Positions 1 through 8,084 of a stretch of 64,000 bases of DNA are shown in pieces (positions within the stretch are counted from its first letter, which is position 1; every line of letters starts with the position of its first letter). The notes under the pieces are model-generated. The model ran no database searches. It saw only the letters and a program-made list of their open reading frames with translations, and was not told the origin of the DNA. A program made the position numbers and the translations under genes. Origin of the DNA: Rhizobium sp. Q54 (GTDB lineage: Bacteria > Pseudomonadota > Alphaproteobacteria > ATCC43930 > CGMCC-115725); contig CAMATN010000003.1 in NCBI GenBank assembly GCA_945861155.1, positions 1-64,000 of the forward strand, written 5' to 3'.

Positions 1-53
1 GCGCCGCGGAGCGCTACACCATCGCGCCGGGTTGATCATGATCACCGGATCGG

Positions 54-145
54 GTGATCACGTTCGACCGGAATCCGTGATCACGTTGCACCGGATTGAG
101 TGATCATCTTCCACCGGAATCCGTGATCACGTTCGACCGGAACAC
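54..145. repeat. Four tandem 23-bp repeats, probable IS21-type transposon end
   Basis: Four copies of a 23-base unit begin at 54, 77, 100 and 123. Each opens with GTGATCA followed by a conserved ACCGG core. Regularly spaced terminal repeats that bind the transposase are typical of IS21-family ends. Just to the left, positions 3-35 read as the last codons of an open frame (AAERYTIAPG, then stop), which may be the end of a transposase lying outside the window. No other IS gene is visible, so this is an end fragment. The IS21 assignment is inference from repeat architecture. The rest of positions 146-459 holds a palindromic repeat (276-339) and a terminator hairpin but no convincing gene. Confidence 0.5.
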
Positions 146-275
146 GCACATGTGATCCACGCCCGGCAAGGCTCCGGCCCGATGTGGACCGAACGCGTCG
201 CCGATTGGCGCGACCCCGCCCCCGGTCGAGACTGCGCGCCGCGGCTGCTGGCGGCGTTTCAGTAGCTCATCATCT

Positions 276-339
276 TGTCATCCCGGCGAAGGCCGGGATC
301 CATGTCTGCCGTGGATCCCGGCCTTCGCCGGGATGACAA
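276..339. repeat. Palindromic repeat family A, copy 1
   Basis: Inverted arms (TGTCATCCCGGCGAAGGCC and its complement) are separated by a short loop. Further copies of this family lie at 31879-31997, 42072-42152, 57039-57120 and 63671-63752. All are between genes. This is an REP-like intergenic palindrome of a kind widespread in alphaproteobacteria. Confidence 0.85.
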
Positions 340-407
340 TTTGGGTGTGATGCCGGTTTGCTGTAAGCGCGGACCTAGCTCGGCGATCCCGGCGCCCACG
401 CACGGAA

Positions 408-434
408 AAGCCCGCCGGGGACACCGGCGGGCTT
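408..434 (-). terminator. Intrinsic terminator downstream of the porin remnant
   Basis: An 11-bp stem (AAGCCCGCCGG / CCGGCGGGCTT) with a 5-base loop is followed, read on the minus strand, by a short T run (GGGCTTTTCC). It sits where a terminator for the decayed porin copy at 460-610 would be expected. Confidence 0.6.
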
Positions 435-459
435 CGTCGTGAGCTGTAGAGCGGCTGTA

Positions 460-610
460 TTAGAACTGAACGCGCATGCGGCCGAGCACGACATTCTCGT
501 CAGCTTGCGCGTTGCTGACCGTCACGCGATGGCCCCACATGTACTCGACGCATGGCAACGAACGGAAGTGGTGGGGTTTCAGATCAGGTTTGCGGCGGCG
601 TTGAACTCCA
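460..610 (-). pseudogene. Decayed 3' fragment of a duplicate porin gene
   Basis: Positions 463-549 match 893-979, the 3' end of the intact porin, with one visible mismatch over 87 bases, and keep the frame through the terminal Phe and a stop codon (TAA here, TGA in the intact gene). From about 550 to 610 similarity continues but is broken by changes and small indels, then ends. The remnant has its own downstream terminator. It is best read as what is left of a tandem porin copy whose body was lost or replaced by the AT-richer sequence at 610-835. Confidence 0.75.
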
Positions 611-814
611 CCGGGTAAGAATCTCCAGTTGCTTGGTCAGGTATCGCCTTTCTAAACGCTGTAATTCGACCTGGCATTTGTAATATTCGACGTCGTTCGA
701 ATCGGCATCCGTTGATGCGACATAATCGATGTCGATCTTTAGTTGACGATCCAGTCTTATAATATCGCGCTCACAGTCGGCGCGTGCCCTATCGAGAAAT
801 TCTCTCAATCGCAT
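584..814 (-). CDS. Orphan 76-aa protein, possibly helical
   Basis: This small protein has no recognisable family. It is rich in Arg, Leu, Asp and Glu with heptad-like spacing, suggesting a helical or coiled-coil fold, and has no signal peptide or membrane segment. AGGGAG lies about 10 bases upstream of the ATG. Base composition is visibly more AT-rich than the flanking porin sequences. The last codons run into the porin remnant, so the C-terminus was probably acquired when this segment was inserted. It may be real foreign cargo or a chance frame; the ribosome site and composition favour the former only moderately. Confidence 0.4.
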   Translation of the reverse strand: MRLREFLDRARADCERDIIRLDRQLKIDIDYVASTDADSNDVEYYKCQVELQRLERRYLTKQLEILTRWSSTPPQT

Positions 815-838
815 CGGACCGGCACTCCCTAACAGAAA

Positions 839-862
839 CCCCCCGGGACGTGTCCCGGGGGG
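839..862 (-). terminator. Terminator hairpin after the porin
   Basis: A perfect GC-rich inverted repeat (CCCCCCGGGAC / GTCCCGGGGGG, 2-base loop) lies 28 bases beyond the porin stop codon on the minus strand and is followed by a short T-rich stretch. Confidence 0.65.
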
Positions 863-889
863 CTCTCCGTTCCGTCGTTTGCCGGCAGG

Positions 890-2488
890 TCAGAACTGGA
901 CGCGCATGCGGCCGAGCACGACATTCTCGTCAGCTTGCGCGTTGCTGACCGTCACGCGATGGCCCCACATGTACTCGACACCGAAATCGACGAACGGGAT
1001 CGGGTTCCAGATCAGGTTGACCGCCGCGTTTATCAACTCCTTGTTGAGCCCGCAACCGGCCGTGCCCGCGTTTCTCGCTGCAACCTGCGCCGCTGACGAG
1101 CCGCCCGAGCAGACCGCGCCCCTCAGCGTGTTGATGTCTTCATGATGGAACCCGATGCCGATATTCGAGCGCAGGTTCGGCGCCCAATAATGGCGGTATC
1201 CGACATTGCCACCATAGGACCGCACCGGCTTGACGATGATGCCTGTCGCACCGAGGGCCGTCGCCGCCAGGTTGTTGGTATAGTTGCTTACCAGGCCGAT
1301 CGTGCCATTGCCGCTGCCGGCGTTGATACTGCGGCCGGCCCCGTCGCCGGCGCTGACATGCCAGGTAATGAAGTCCCGATCCCAGCCGAGCCAGCGGGGC
1401 TTGACGTCGCCGCTAAATTGAAACCCGTAACCGACAAAGTTCCGATCGACGAAGAGCCCGTCCTTGACTTGCAAGGTCGGTCGAACGACCGCGCCAAAGT
1501 CGACATGCCCCCAGGGCTGCGGGATGTACCACGAAGCGGTCAGGTCGGGGGCCGGCGTCTTGAGCGGATTGCCGGGGACCGCCGTCGTCGGGAAGGCGCC
1601 GAATACCCCGCCGGTTCCGGCGACTGCCGTAGTCCCGGCGACGACGGCCCCGGCGGCGTTGATGACCGGGGCGGCGACGGTCGAGCCCGGTGTCCAGATT
1701 TCGGTTTCGGGTTGCTCGGCCGAGACCGACAAGGCGCCGGGGAAGCCCCAGCCGGCGAGCGGCATCGTGTAGCGGATCTGCGCGATGCGCGCGGGTGCCG
1801 GGTCGCCGACCAAGCCGCCGAACGAGATGATTTCCGTGCTGGCGTCGGAATCGCCAAAATTCGAGTTCGCCTGGCCGAACAACAGGCCGCCGAGCGTGCC
1901 GTAGGCGTAGCGCAGGCGATCACTGAGGTTGCTCGAAATCGCGTACACCCGCTGGCTGGCCGCGGCGTTACCGGCCCAGTCGAACTCGAGGAAGGTGCGC
2001 GCCTCGCCCCAGGCGGTCGGGGTGCGGGTCTCGAAATTTACCTTCGACTGCTGCGGCGACAACTGGAAGGTGCTGTGGCCGCGTGAGGCCTGGGCGCCGT
2101 TGAGCGGGATGTTGTTCAGCTGCCCGGTTGAACCCGCGTTCGTGCTGATCGCGTTGGGGGCGCCGCCGGTGATGAAGTACAGCGCGTTTGCCCGGATCTC
2201 GCCGCCGACCCGGATCGAGGTATCGGTGCCCGGGATCAGGAACGAGCGCGGGAAGCTGCCGCCCATCATCTGCACCGTCCGCGGCCCCGGCGCGCCGCCG
2301 ACCCCGAATGGATTGCCCGGCCCGGGAGCCTGCGCCAGTTGGTCGAGGCGGCGCTGGAGAAGCTCCTGATTGACGCGCAGATCCGACAGCTCGTCGGCCC
2401 TGGCCGCCGGCAGACCCGACAGCAGCGCCATCGTGGCGGTAAACCCGCCTAGCGCCGCCAATGTGGCGATCGTCCGCTTTCTGGTCAT
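890..2488 (-). CDS. Outer-membrane porin, DcaP-like
   Basis: This is a predicted 532-residue outer-membrane channel. An N-terminal signal peptide (about residues 1-31, ending near PAARA) is followed by a short coiled-coil-like segment (residues 33-53, ELSDLRVNQELLQRR), then a long Gly/Asn/Thr-rich region with alternating beta-strand character. The protein ends in Phe (RMRVQF), the usual signal for outer-membrane barrel assembly. A short N-terminal coiled coil ahead of the barrel is seen in trimeric DcaP-type porins. The start is supported by GGGGGAG just upstream. It stands alone with its own terminator. A decayed second copy of its 3' end lies downstream. Substrate cannot be read from sequence. 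Confidence 0.85.
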   Translation of the reverse strand: MTRKRTIATLAALGGFTATMALLSGLPAARADELSDLRVNQELLQRRLDQLAQAPGPGNPFGVGGAPGPRTVQMMGGSFPRSFLIPGTDTSIRVGGEIRANALYFITGGAPNAISTNAGSTGQLNNIPLNGAQASRGHSTFQLSPQQSKVNFETRTPTAWGEARTFLEFDWAGNAAASQRVYAISSNLSDRLRYAYGTLGGLLFGQANSNFGDSDASTEIISFGGLVGDPAPARIAQIRYTMPLAGWGFPGALSVSAEQPETEIWTPGSTVAAPVINAAGAVVAGTTAVAGTGGVFGAFPTTAVPGNPLKTPAPDLTASWYIPQPWGHVDFGAVVRPTLQVKDGLFVDRNFVGYGFQFSGDVKPRWLGWDRDFITWHVSAGDGAGRSINAGSGNGTIGLVSNYTNNLAATALGATGIIVKPVRSYGGNVGYRHYWAPNLRSNIGIGFHHEDINTLRGAVCSGGSSAAQVAARNAGTAGCGLNKELINAAVNLIWNPIPFVDFGVEYMWGHRVTVSNAQADENVVLGRMRVQF

Positions 2489-2823
2489 TGCTCCCCCAAA
2501 CCATCCAAAGTTGCGTCATCCGCGCGAAGAACACGCGTTCCTCTCGCCTGATGATATTCCGCGCGGCGCGGCGATCAAGCGCGCTCTGTTCGCCTCGTGG
2601 TGTTTTCGTCGCAGCGTGGCCAACCTGCAACAGATACCGCTATCAAGTTGAGTCGGCGGGAAAAGCGGGAAGGCGAGCGACGCAGCGGCGGCCGGCCGCG
2701 ATTGCCACGCGGTTGGGGCAATTTCAATCGGCGGTGGCATTGGCCAAACCGACGGCAGCGCGGCGATTTCGCCTCTGGAGCGAGGGGTACGCCGATCGGA
2801 GAAGGGCGCTGCACGACCCTCGT

Positions 2824-2940
2824 GCGTCCTTCGAGACGGCGCTCCGCGCCTCCTCAGGATGAGGATATGTCTTTGATGGCATTAAGAAAGAACCTCATCC
2901 TGAGGAGCCCGCAACGCGGGCGTCTCGAAGGACGCACGGC
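2824..2940. repeat. 117-bp hairpin repeat family B, copy 1
   Basis: Two complementary arms of about 45 bases (starting GCGTCCTTCGAGACG and ending in its complement) flank an AT-rich loop near 2868-2892. The 117 bases appear identical to 40547-40663. A third, diverged copy lies at 27101-27213. The gene-free stretch 2489-3005 contains only this element and flanking GC-rich sequence in which I see no convincing gene. Confidence 0.9.
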
Positions 2941-3005
2941 GGCGGTCCCGGTGATCGCGGATAGATTCACAAACTCTCAGGATGAGGCTCTCTTTGTCGG
3001 ACGGC

Positions 3006-3611
3006 TCAGAACTTAACGCCGAACCGCGCGCCGGCGCTGGTGATCCCGGCGTTGCGGGTCCCCAGATTGGCGTTCGAAATGTGGTCGAGGATGGCCGACA
3101 CGTTGACCGCGGGGTTGATCTGATAGCCGAGTTCGGCGCTTTCGCGGAACAGGATGCGGGAGCCGAGCCGCTTGCGGCCCGGCGGCGCGGTGTCGATATG
3201 GCCGTTGTGGATCGCGCGGCCGAGGCTGCCGTTGAGGAACACCCCGTCGCCGGCGCCGAACAGGCTTTGGATCACCATGATGCCCCAGGTCAGCCCGAAA
3301 TAGCCGTCGCTGGTGTTGCCGCTGGTGTTGATGTCGGCGCCGAGATGCGGCCGGGGCGACCCGATGAAGCGGAGGATTTCGGGCGGGGTGAACAGCATCT
3401 CGATATTGACGTCGACGCCGTTTTCGAGGTGGCGGCCGAGGAACGTCACATCGTGCGCCAACGCGCCGAGCTTGACCTCGTCAACGAGCTTGGCCTGGGC
3501 CGCCGCGCGGGTCGGCATCAGCGCCAGGCCGCCAACAACCAATGCGCAGAGGAACGCCGCGGACGCGGCTCGCGAGACGGCTGTCAATCCTGGGATCGAT
3601 CCGGGGGTCAA
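3006..3611 (-). CDS. pagL: Lipid A 3-O-deacylase, PagL family
   Basis: This is an outer-membrane acyloxyacyl hydrolase that removes the 3-position acyl chain from lipid A. The C-terminal part carries the PagL active-site pattern H-x-S followed by N (DHISNANLG), and the protein ends in a beta-strand with terminal Phe (ARFGVKF), as expected for an outer-membrane barrel. A TTG start at 3611 with GGAG ten bases upstream gives 201 residues with a clean signal peptide (about residues 1-40, ending TRAAAQA). An in-frame ATG at 3803 would add an Arg/Pro-rich, partly repeat-encoded extension ahead of the signal peptide and is unlikely. Neighbouring genes suggest envelope remodelling but no operon. Confidence 0.8.
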   Translation of the reverse strand: MTPGSIPGLTAVSRAASAAFLCALVVGGLALMPTRAAAQAKLVDEVKLGALAHDVTFLGRHLENGVDVNIEMLFTPPEILRFIGSPRPHLGADINTSGNTSDGYFGLTWGIMVIQSLFGAGDGVFLNGSLGRAIHNGHIDTAPPGRKRLGSRILFRESAELGYQINPAVNVSAILDHISNANLGTRNAGITSAGARFGVKF

Positions 3612-3693
3612 TTTCCGGTATCTCCGCTTGCGCTCATGGCGCCCGGCTGAACCAGCCGACAGGTTAGCGCGGCGCGCCGCCGCTTGCCAAGCA

Positions 3694-4116
3694 TCACGAC
3701 TGGCGCGGTGGCGTACTGGTCGCGCGGAGCCTGGCGGGTGCCGTTGCTCTCCCTCCCCCGCTCGCGGGGGAGGGCGGGGAGGGGGTGCCGGCATCACACG
3801 CACGCTTGATGGTCATCAAAACGCCTGGCAGGTTCGCGAGGATATCATTGTTCCAGAATCGCAACACCCGCCATCCCTGCCGGGAGAGTTCGGCATCGCG
3901 CGCCGTATGATCACCCGGTTGTGCGTGCTGACCACCGTCGGCTTCAACAACGATCCGAGCCACGACGCAAGCAAAGTCGACGACATAGGGCCGTATCGGG
4001 TGCTGCCGTCGAAAATACCAACCCAACGCGTTTCGTCGCAACCCGAACCAAAGCGCCTGCTCGGCGATGGTCGGGTTGTGGCGCGCCGTTCGCGCCCGCT
4101 GCTTTTCATTCGGCAT
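3694..4116 (-). CDS. DUF559 endonuclease-like protein (VSR-type fold)
   Basis: This 140-residue protein is of the DUF559 family, related to very-short-patch-repair endonucleases. Visible family features are the N-terminal ARHNPTIAEQALWFGLR, then RRQHPIRPYVVDFAC and VVEADGGQH, followed by RDAELSRQGWRVLRFWN. The Asp of the VVDF segment and the Glu/Gln of EADGGQH are the likely nuclease core. The final 30 or so residues (Pro/Ala/Gly rich) are encoded by a palindromic repeat. A matching inverted copy of that repeat sits just upstream of the start codon, so the gene is framed by inverted repeats. The biochemical role of the family is poorly known. No restriction or methylase partner is nearby. Confidence 0.8.
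   Translation of the reverse strand: MPNEKQRARTARHNPTIAEQALWFGLRRNALGWYFRRQHPIRPYVVDFACVVARIVVEADGGQHAQPGDHTARDAELSRQGWRVLRFWNNDILANLPGVLMTIKRACDAGTPSPPSPASGGGRATAPARLRATSTPPRQS
3747..3786. repeat. CTCCCCCGC-type repeat, left member flanking DUF559 gene
   Basis: This palindromic unit (CTCCCCCGCT...GCGGGGGAG) extends into a G-rich tail. It encodes part of the DUF559 C-terminus. It is the inverted partner of 4130-4166. Cargo-free inverted pairs of the same family occur at 16912-17070 and 54077-54225. Confidence 0.8.
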
Positions 4117-4129
4117 GGCCGCCCGCAGA

Positions 4130-4166
4130 CCCCCTCCCCAGCCCTCCCCCGCAAGCGGGAGAGGGA
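4130..4166. repeat. CTCCCCCGC-type repeat, right member flanking DUF559 gene
   Basis: This is the inverted counterpart of 3747-3786, located 14 bases upstream of the DUF559 start codon and ending 12 bases before the stop codon of the neighbouring 2OG oxygenase. Confidence 0.8.
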
Positions 4167-4177
4167 ATTAAGTCGGC

Positions 4178-4798
4178 TCAGGCGAACGGGTTGAGCGCCT
4201 TCAGCCGGGCCGACCAGCCGTGCCGCCCGAGCTCGCGCCTCACGACGCCGGCATCGCTGACCCAGTTGAGCTGGATCACCCGGCGCTCGCCGCGATGCGG
4301 GTAATGGCCGTGAAACGACGCCGCTCCGCGCCGGAACGCGACCATCGCGCCGGCGAGCGGCGGCACCTCCGCCGCGCAGTCGTCGAGGTCGGCGGCGCCG
4401 CGCAGCAGACGCAGCCGGCCGGCGGCGATTTCCCATTCCGGGTTCATGTAGAGCAGCAGCGTGATCAGCTTTGTCGCCGAATCGGTGTGGATGCGCCCGT
4501 CCTTGCCGTCGCTGCGGCCGCGCACCGTAATCATCGTCGGGCGGCCCGCCAGGTCGATCGCGAATTTGCGCTCGATCTGGTCGCGCAGCTCCTCGCCTTC
4601 GAGTTCGGCGGCGAGCCGGGCGAAGACGGCGCCGCAGGACAGCGCGCCGAGCGGAAAGCTGCCGTGACCGGGCACGGCCGGAAAATCGGCGAGGAGAGCG
4701 GGCAGCTGCTCCGCCCGGATGAAATTGTCGACGATGACGAAGTCGAACGGGTCGCGCTGCAAGGGGCTCGCCCGCAGCCGCTCGATGTCGAGGATCAT
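4178..4798 (-). CDS. 2-oxoglutarate/Fe(II) oxygenase-like protein
   Basis: This 206-residue protein resembles small PKHD/prolyl-hydroxylase-type 2OG-Fe(II) oxygenases. The H-x-D iron ligand pair is at H104/D106 (GRIHTDSATK), with the distal His around H163-H168 and the 2OG-binding Arg around R171-R173 (HGHYPHRGERR). Between them lies the family's strand pattern LLLYMNPEW ... GRLRLLRG. The start at 4798 is preceded by CTGGAGG; a longer frame to 4963 has no such site and would overlap the divergent ABC permease. It is divergently transcribed from the ABC transporter genes across a 163-base gap. Substrate is unknown; a hydroxylase of a protein or small molecule is plausible. Confidence 0.75.
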   Translation of the reverse strand: MILDIERLRASPLQRDPFDFVIVDNFIRAEQLPALLADFPAVPGHGSFPLGALSCGAVFARLAAELEGEELRDQIERKFAIDLAGRPTMITVRGRSDGKDGRIHTDSATKLITLLLYMNPEWEIAAGRLRLLRGAADLDDCAAEVPPLAGAMVAFRRGAASFHGHYPHRGERRVIQLNWVSDAGVVRRELGRHGWSARLKALNPFA

Positions 4799-4961
4799 CA
4801 CCGGCCTCCAGCCGATCGCCGCGATTGCGCCCCATGTTAGCCGCAAGGCGCCGGCTTGTCCCCAGCCCTGGTCCCGGCCTGTCCGGCGCGAGCCGCCTTG
4901 TCCGGGGCACAAGCGGCAGGTAGAGGTAGCCCTTCGCCCGCAACCGTGAGGCCCAAGCGTC

Positions 4962-6698
4962 ATGGAACAGCGCTGGGGCCTGCCCCTGACCGCCTGGCCA
5001 TCGCGGCTGCGGCCGAACGCCTGGGATCTGGTCGCGCTGCCGCTGGTGTTGGGGGCGCTGGCGCTGGTCGCCTGGGGCGGCCTGGCGATGGGCGCGCGCT
5101 ATCAGGTCGGCGACGCGCTGCCGATCAGCCTCGACCCGTGGCGCCTGCCCGAATACGCGCTGCGCACCGTGCTGCGGATGGCCGCCGCGCTGGTCGCCGC
5201 GCTGGTCTTCAGCCTCGCCTATGCCGCGCTCGCAGCCAAGAGCCGGCAAGCCGAGAAAATCCTGATCCCGGTGCTCGACATCCTGCAATCGGTGCCGATC
5301 CTCGGCTTTCTGTCGGTCACCGTGACCGGCTTTATCGCGCTGTTTCCGGGGAGCCTGCTCGGCGTCGAATGCGCCGCGATCTTCGCGATCTTTACGTCGC
5401 AGGCCTGGAACATGACGTTCAGCGTCTATCTGTCGCTGCGGAGCGTGCCGGCCGAATTGATCGAGGCGGCGCGCATGTACCGCCTGTCGGCATGGCAGCG
5501 ATTCTGGCGGCTGGAGGTGCCGCACGCCGTGCCGAGCCTGGTGTGGAACATGATGATGTCGGTCTCGGCGGGATGGTTTTTCGTTGTCGCGTCCGAGGCG
5601 ATCACGGTTTCGGGCCAGACGATCATGCTGCCCGGCATCGGCTCCTATATCGCGACCGCGATCGCCGCACGCGACCTCGCCGCGATCGGCTATGCGCTGT
5701 TGGTCATGCTGATCGTGATCCTGCTCTACGACCAGCTGCTGTTCCGGCCGCTGTTGGCGTGGTCCCGCAAGTTCCGGGGCGACCAGTCGGGAGATGAGGA
5801 TTACACGCGCCCGTGGTTTCTGATCGTGGTGCAGCGCGCCCGGGTGTTCGACGTCGTGCAATTCATCGGGCTGGCGATCAACCGCGCGATCGACGCCGCG
5901 CTGCGCGCGATCGGGCGGGCCGTCCCGGTCAGGCGGGCACGAAGCCGCGCCTGGCCGCCCTTTGGGCGCCTGTTCGACATCGCGCTGCTGGCGCTTGCCG
6001 GGGCGGCGATCGTCTGGATCGCGCTCTATGTCCGGGCGAGCGTCGCGCTTTCCGAAATCGGCTGGGTCTTCGTACTCGGGCTGATCACCGCCGCGCGCGT
6101 GATGATATTGATCGCGCTCGCCTCGCTGGTCTGGGTGCCGATCGGGGTGTGGATCGGGCTGCGCCCCGCCGTCGCCGCGCGAGCCCAGCCGATCGTGCAG
6201 TTTCTCGCCGCCTTCCCGGCGAATTTGTTTTTTCCGGTTGCAGTCATGCTGATCCTGAATTTTCGGCTCAACCCCGAAATCTGGCTCAGCCTGCTGATGA
6301 TCCTCGGCACGCAATGGTACATTCTGTTCAACGTGATCGCCGGCACGACCGGGTTGTCGCGCGAGCTGCAGCTTGCCGCGAGCAGCCTCGGGCTGCGCCG
6401 CCTGCTGTGGTGGCGACGGCTGATCCTGCCGGCGATCTTTCCGGCCTATGTGACCGGCGCGGTGACCGCCGCGGGCGGGGCGTGGAACGCGAGCATCGTC
6501 TCCGAGGTCGTGCAATGGGGCGACACGACCTTGCGCGCCACCGGCATCGGGGCCTACATCGCGCAGCACACGGCGGCGGGCGACGCGGCCCGCATCGCGC
6601 TCGGCATCGGGGTGTTGTGCCTCTATGTCGTCGCGTTCAACCGCCTGCTGTGGCGCCGCCTTTACGAGCTCGCCGCCGAGCGGCAGCGGCTGGATTGA
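4962..6698 (+). CDS. ABC transporter permease, two fused NitT/TauT-type domains
   Basis: This is an inner-membrane permease of 578 residues made of two homologous BPD-type domains. The first EAA cytoplasmic-loop motif is near residue 167 (EAARMYRLSAWQRFW), the second near residue 470 (LAASSLGLRRLLWWRR). About 5-6 hydrophobic segments are visible in each half, separated by a polar linker near residues 265-320. Single-chain fusions of this kind are found in nitrate/sulfonate/taurine-like importers. It is followed after 25 bases by its ATPase. No periplasmic binding protein is encoded nearby, so the substrate is undetermined. Confidence 0.85.
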   Translation: MEQRWGLPLTAWPSRLRPNAWDLVALPLVLGALALVAWGGLAMGARYQVGDALPISLDPWRLPEYALRTVLRMAAALVAALVFSLAYAALAAKSRQAEKILIPVLDILQSVPILGFLSVTVTGFIALFPGSLLGVECAAIFAIFTSQAWNMTFSVYLSLRSVPAELIEAARMYRLSAWQRFWRLEVPHAVPSLVWNMMMSVSAGWFFVVASEAITVSGQTIMLPGIGSYIATAIAARDLAAIGYALLVMLIVILLYDQLLFRPLLAWSRKFRGDQSGDEDYTRPWFLIVVQRARVFDVVQFIGLAINRAIDAALRAIGRAVPVRRARSRAWPPFGRLFDIALLALAGAAIVWIALYVRASVALSEIGWVFVLGLITAARVMILIALASLVWVPIGVWIGLRPAVAARAQPIVQFLAAFPANLFFPVAVMLILNFRLNPEIWLSLLMILGTQWYILFNVIAGTTGLSRELQLAASSLGLRRLLWWRRLILPAIFPAYVTGAVTAAGGAWNASIVSEVVQWGDTTLRATGIGAYIAQHTAAGDAARIALGIGVLCLYVVAFNRLLWRRLYELAAERQRLD

Positions 6699-6723
6699 GC
6701 GGCCCTGTTGAAGGAGCGGCCGA

Positions 6724-8055
6724 TTGGTCGATCTGGTCACCGAACGCGCCGCTTCCGCCGGTCTCGACGCGCCGCTGCTGCGCGCGGTCGGGATCAGCAA
6801 GACTTATCGCACCCCGGACCATATCGGCCGGCTGGTGCTTGAGCGCGTCGACTTCACACTGCATGCCGGCGAGATCGTCGCGATCCTGGGCAAGTCGGGG
6901 GCGGGCAAATCCACCTTCCTGCGCATCCTCGCCGGTCTCGTCGGGCCGAGCGAAGGCCAGGTCGAATATCGCGGCCTGCCGGTCACGGATCCGGTGCAGG
7001 GCGTCGCGATGGTGTTCCAGAGCTTCGCGCTTTTCCCCTGGCTGACCGTGCTCGGCAATGTCGAATTGGGCCTCGAGGCGCAAGGCGTATCGGCCGCCGA
7101 GCGGCGCCGGCGGGCGGTCGCGGCGATCGACCTGATCGGCCTCGACGGGTTCGAGAACGCCTATCCGAAGGAATTGTCGGGCGGTATGCGCCAGCGCGTC
7201 GGCTTTGCCCGCGCCCTCGTCGTCAACCCCGATATCCTGCTGCTCGACGAGCCGTTCTCGCAGCTCGACGTGCTGACCGCCGAGACGATGCGCAACGACC
7301 TGACCGAGCTGTGGACGCGCCATCGCATCCCGACAAAGGGTATCCTGATGGTGTCGCACAACATCGAGGAGGCCGTCGAGATGGCCGACCGCATCCTGAT
7401 CTTCAGCAGCGACCCCGGCCGGATCAGCGCCGAGGTGCCGGTCGCGCTGACCCGGCCGCGAGCGCCGGAAAGCGCGCCGTTTCGCCAGATCATGGACCAG
7501 GTCTACACCCTCTTGACGACGGTGCCCGGGCGCGACGGGCGGCGCGGCGTCAAGCCCGCACCGATCGGCACCGGATATCGCCTGCCCGATGCGCCGGTGC
7601 AGCAGCTCTCGGGTCTGGTCGACACGCTGAAGGAGCCGCCCTATGGCGGCCGCGCCGACCTGCCGCAGCTGGCCGACGGCGAAAACCTGGTGATGGACGA
7701 ATTGTTCCCGCTGATCGAGCTGCTCCAGCTGCTGGGCTGGGCCAATGTCAGCGGCGGCGACATCGAGCTGACCGCGGAGGGCCGCCTCTATGCCGCCGCC
7801 GACATGCTGAGCCGCAAGCAGATGTTCGCGGCCGCGCTGTTGCAGCATGTGCCGCTCGCCGCCCATATCCGCCGGGTCCTCGACGAGCGGCCCGGGCACC
7901 GCGCGCCCGCCGCCCGCTTTCTGCGCGAACTCGAAGACCATCTGTCGGAGGAGGAGGCCGAGCGGGTGCTCGAAACCGTCATCAACTGGGGCCGCCACGC
8001 CGAGATTTTCGCGTACGATTACGACGACGAGGTCTTGAGCCTGGAGAATTTCTGA
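6724..8055 (+). CDS. ABC transporter ATPase with AAA-associated C-terminal domain
   Basis: This is the ATP-hydrolysing subunit of the preceding permease. Walker A is GKSGAGKST (residues 57-65), the signature LSGGMRQR (151-158), Walker B ILLLDEP (171-177). The ABC core covers about residues 20-265. An extra 170-residue tail (about 270-443) matches the AAA-associated domain found on some nitrate/sulfonate/bicarbonate-type ATPases and probably regulates the complex. Start is TTG at 6724 with AAGGAG nine bases before it; no better start lies in frame ahead of the conserved fold. Confidence 0.88.
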   Translation: MVDLVTERAASAGLDAPLLRAVGISKTYRTPDHIGRLVLERVDFTLHAGEIVAILGKSGAGKSTFLRILAGLVGPSEGQVEYRGLPVTDPVQGVAMVFQSFALFPWLTVLGNVELGLEAQGVSAAERRRRAVAAIDLIGLDGFENAYPKELSGGMRQRVGFARALVVNPDILLLDEPFSQLDVLTAETMRNDLTELWTRHRIPTKGILMVSHNIEEAVEMADRILIFSSDPGRISAEVPVALTRPRAPESAPFRQIMDQVYTLLTTVPGRDGRRGVKPAPIGTGYRLPDAPVQQLSGLVDTLKEPPYGGRADLPQLADGENLVMDELFPLIELLQLLGWANVSGGDIELTAEGRLYAAADMLSRKQMFAAALLQHVPLAAHIRRVLDERPGHRAPAARFLRELEDHLSEEEAERVLETVINWGRHAEIFAYDYDDEVLSLENF

Positions 8056-8084
8056 CGGCATGGCGCATTCGGGTAACTCGTAGG

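Noticed and set aside
2824-2940. CRISPR-like repeat structure
   Set aside because: Repeats are single dispersed hairpins, not regularly spaced direct repeats with unique spacers, and no cas gene is present.
3612-3803. Upstream ATG start for the PagL gene
   Set aside because: It would add 64 Arg/Pro-rich residues ahead of a clear signal peptide and translate part of a palindromic repeat. A TTG with a ribosome site at 3611 fits better.
3816-6800. A 994-codon open frame on the minus strand
   Set aside because: It runs antisense to the well-supported ABC permease, has Arg/Asp/Gln-rich low-complexity composition and no recognisable domain. GC-rich coding sequence often leaves such shadow frames open.
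6637-8061. A 474-codon minus-strand frame opposite the ABC ATPase
   Set aside because: The plus strand has perfect Walker and signature motifs; the minus-strand product is a composition shadow.
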